Part shown: positions 62,793 to 64,000 of the stretch, in pieces
Numbering within the stretch: the first letter of the stretch is position 1
Layout of the letters: each line of letters starts with the position of its first letter
The notes under the pieces: model-generated
Seen by the model: the letters and a program-made list of their open reading frames with translations, nothing else
Database searches by the model: none
Told to the model about the DNA's origin: nothing
Assembly: GCF_040560245.1 (NCBI RefSeq)
Contig: NZ_JAKMWP010000005.1
Source: Morganella sibonii
Lineage (GTDB): Bacteria > Pseudomonadota > Gammaproteobacteria > Enterobacterales > Enterobacteriaceae
Strand: one strand, 5' to 3'
Length of the DNA: 64,000 bases
Translations under genes and position numbers: made by a program

Positions 62793-63350
62793 GTGCGATT
62801 TTATCAGACAATTACTATCCTGCCGGATGCGCTGATATCCGTTGTATTTCTCCGTCGTCAAATCTGGCAACAGCTTCATCTGGTACTGACAGAGAATAAA
62901 ACCGGTAAAACGGACAGCACCATTGCCATTGCATTTCCGGATTACTGCCGTGAGCCGAAAACGCCGGGGAACCGCCTGCGGTTGCTGGCACGGGATTATC
63001 ACTCATTGGCAATACCGGCAATTTCTGCCCGGTTGTCTTCATTTTATCCTTATATCCGGTTAAGCCGGATTTTACCTGTTCCGGAAAAAAATCAGCCGGT
63101 CAGTTATGTCCGTGAGCATGTGAAAGGGTTACGGCGTTTTCAGAGTACGGGGAACGGGCGGGTGTTTATTCCGGAAACACTGCCGTTTATCTGGACTGAA
63201 TCCTTGTCTGGTAAAGGCCGTCACCGTCCGTTTCCTTTTTTCATCAGGAAACTGGCGGCTGAGTTTATGGCGGAGGGGACGTTTACCTGTTACGGGCTGA
63301 GCCATAAAAAAACGGAAAACGGCGTGATTGCAACAGTGCCTCATTTTTGA
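62793..63350 (+). CDS. csy4: Csy4/Cas6f, type I-F pre-crRNA endonuclease
   Basis: 185 residues. GTG start with GGAGG inside the csy3 end. Catalytic His29 is kept in QQLHLVL, the Ser region is present (ESLSGKG), and the end FTCYGLS is canonical. The Arg-rich helix that grips the repeat stem in the major groove is short here (KGLRRFQ followed by a loop) against the long Arg helix of Pseudomonas Csy4. It cuts at the base of the repeat stem. An I-F repeat-like sequence begins 4 bp after its stop. Confidence 0.88.
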   Translation: MRFYQTITILPDALISVVFLRRQIWQQLHLVLTENKTGKTDSTIAIAFPDYCREPKTPGNRLRLLARDYHSLAIPAISARLSSFYPYIRLSRILPVPEKNQPVSYVREHVKGLRRFQSTGNGRVFIPETLPFIWTESLSGKGRHRPFPFFIRKLAAEFMAEGTFTCYGLSHKKTENGVIATVPHF

Positions 63351-63354
63351 GGCC

Positions 63355-63382
63355 GTTTACTGCCACGGCGGCAGCTCAGAAA
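63355..63382 (+). CRISPR. Single type I-F repeat-like 28-mer
   Basis: The bases read GTTTA-CTGCC-ACGGC-GGCAG-CTCAGAAA. Against the usual I-F repeat (GTTCA-CTGCC-GTACA-GGCAG-CTTAGAAA) the 5-bp stem CTGCC/GGCAG is perfect, the 28-nt length is kept, and the cut-product handle CTCAGAAA differs by one base. Only the loop (ACGGC) departs. No second full copy is seen after a 32-nt interval or elsewhere in the window, so this is not an array. It starts 4 bp after the csy4 stop, on the csy strand. Confidence 0.7.
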
Positions 63383-63404
63383 TAATTATGATAAAAAAAT
63401 AATG

Positions 63405-63450
63405 TACTGCCGGAAATGCCCCTGCACTCAGACAGGCAGGGGCGGCAGCT
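63405..63450. terminator. Hairpin between csy4 and the convergent gene
   Basis: GCCCCTGC pairs with GCAGGGGC (about 63418-63443) inside outer CTGCC (63407-63411) and GGCAG (63444-63448). It lacks a long T-run. The outer arms TACTGCC (63405-63411) and GGCAGCT (63444-63450) repeat the stem bases of the 28-mer, as if a repeat had been split by the inner hairpin. Confidence 0.5.
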
Positions 63451-64000
63451 TACTGTACCGGCGGAAAAACGGTCAGTGACGGTGTGACACTGTTAGAACC
63501 GGGATCAACAGTAAAATGGATATCGGAGGAAAATCGTTTTTTCGGTGCCAGTTCCCAGACGACGCGTACCGGGAATTCACCGAATTCGGTTGGCGTACCG
63601 TGCAGATTGCCGGTTTTATCATTAAAGCTCAGGCCGATATTGCGCCGGAAATAGATGCCGAGAATCGCGACCGCTTTGCCGTCGTCCAGTGTTGCGGTTA
63701 CCGGCGAACTGAAAGGCTCGAGTAAACGGGCGCGGGCAATACTGACGCGGATTGTCGGTTGTCCGGGAGAAGAGTCTGTTGCCCCGGATGCTGTATTTTC
63801 AGGAGGTGTTTTTTCCGTGACAGGTGTATTTCCGGCGGACTCCTGCTCAGTATCCGGTGCGGCCGATGGAGGACTCTCTTTTTTTCCCGCCGCAAACAGC
63901 GCTGTCAGCCCCCAGGGCTTTTGTTCTGTGGCCGGGGATGAGAGATACTCTTCCGGGTCTGTCTCTGACAGCGGATTGTTTTCTGTATTGAATGACCAGT
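63450..64000 (-). CDS. Convergent gene, 3' part, with a putative Ig-like domain
   Basis: The minus-strand frame is open from the window edge to TAA at 63450-63452 (183 codons). A linker rich in Ser/Thr/Pro/Glu (SETDPEEYLSSPATEQ, then KKESPPSAAPDTEQESAG) is followed by a C-terminal beta domain: LLEPFSSPVTATLDDGKAV, GIYFRRNIGLSFNDKTGNLHG, PTEFGEFPVRVVWELAP. G-x-x-F-x-x-x-I-x-L-x-F-x-D-x-TG-x-L-x-G-x-P is typical of putative Ig (He_PIG-like) domains. In E. coli similar domains occur in yegK-type phosphatase clusters (recall only). Identity unknown; it ends the window. Confidence 0.55.
   Translation of the reverse strand, partial: WSFNTENNPLSETDPEEYLSSPATEQKPWGLTALFAAGKKESPPSAAPDTEQESAGNTPVTEKTPPENTASGATDSSPGQPTIRVSIARARLLEPFSSPVTATLDDGKAVAILGIYFRRNIGLSFNDKTGNLHGTPTEFGEFPVRVVWELAPKKRFSSDIHFTVDPGSNSVTPSLTVFPPVQ

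Noticed and set aside
60216..63450. I-F3 CRISPR-associated transposon (Tn7-like)
   Set aside because: Cas8f and Cas5f are separate, no tniQ or tnsABC is found anywhere in the window, and the 5' neighbour is an ordinary DUF305 gene.
63355..63450. A CRISPR array
   Set aside because: Only one full-length repeat-like copy is present; the next interval has a hairpin, not a second repeat. It is reported as a single repeat.

Overview
The window looks like chromosome of a Morganellaceae member, most likely Morganella morganii (inference from content, no database search was run). Housekeeping blocks follow the general enterobacterial order: crr-ptsI-ptsH, cysK, cysZ / zipA-ligA-ypeB, two tRNA-Ala next to gltX, a tRNA-Val/tRNA-Lys cluster, uvrY-uvrC-pgsA and a tRNA-Gly-Cys-Leu cluster. 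They are interleaved with tyrosine phenol-lyase plus its transporter, a two-gene tdcBC threonine module and a catA2-type chloramphenicol acetyltransferase, a combination that fits Morganella.

Layout. 1-9.96 kb: esterase tail, YcaD-like transporter, two small exported proteins, divergent deoD / nucleoside transporter, an unknown exported protein, then tpl with a TutB/TnaB-like transporter. 9.96-11.25 kb: long AT-rich regulatory stretch with CRP- and TyrR-like sites. 11.25-12.22 kb: tRNA-Thr(CGT) with an about 0.9 kb remnant of an integrated element, bounded by a 15-bp att-like direct repeat and holding an integrase C-terminus. 12.4-19 kb: a TetR-controlled SGNH hydrolase and a divergent Cif-like epoxide hydrolase, small envelope proteins, catA with a possible leader/attenuator, and a low-complexity stretch. 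19-24.5 kb: ydcN/ydcO-like pair, a DJ-1/GNAT/hydrolase operon, uspF, a DUF3024 protein. 24.7-41 kb: mostly core genes and tRNAs. 41.2-45.3 kb: a Fur-box-preceded iron operon (P19/Tpd-type protein, cupredoxin, EfeU, EfeO-M75, EfeB) in which the usual two-domain EfeO is split. 47.4-49.8 kb: tdcBC behind a 1.3 kb regulatory gap. 50.7-54.4 kb: uvrY with a degenerate receiver, uvrC, pgsA, tRNAs. 54.5-60 kb: accessory region with a broken phage tail-fibre gene, an OafA-like acyltransferase and small unknown genes.

The main discovery candidate is at 60.2-63.45 kb: a compact type I-F CRISPR effector operon csy1-csy2-csy3-csy4 with no cas1, no cas2-3, no Tn7-type transposition genes and no array in view. 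Csy1 (Cas8f) stops about where the C-terminal helical bundle of canonical Csy1 begins, yet keeps the residues matching those that read the PAM. Csy4 keeps its catalytic His but has a shortened Arg-rich helix. One I-F repeat-like 28-mer with a perfect stem and canonical 8-nt handle lies 4 bp after the csy4 stop, followed by a strong hairpin instead of further repeats. Together these suggest a Cascade kept for binding without cleavage (regulation or silencing), or an mRNA-embedded Cas6f target. The right edge cuts a convergent gene with a putative Ig-like domain.
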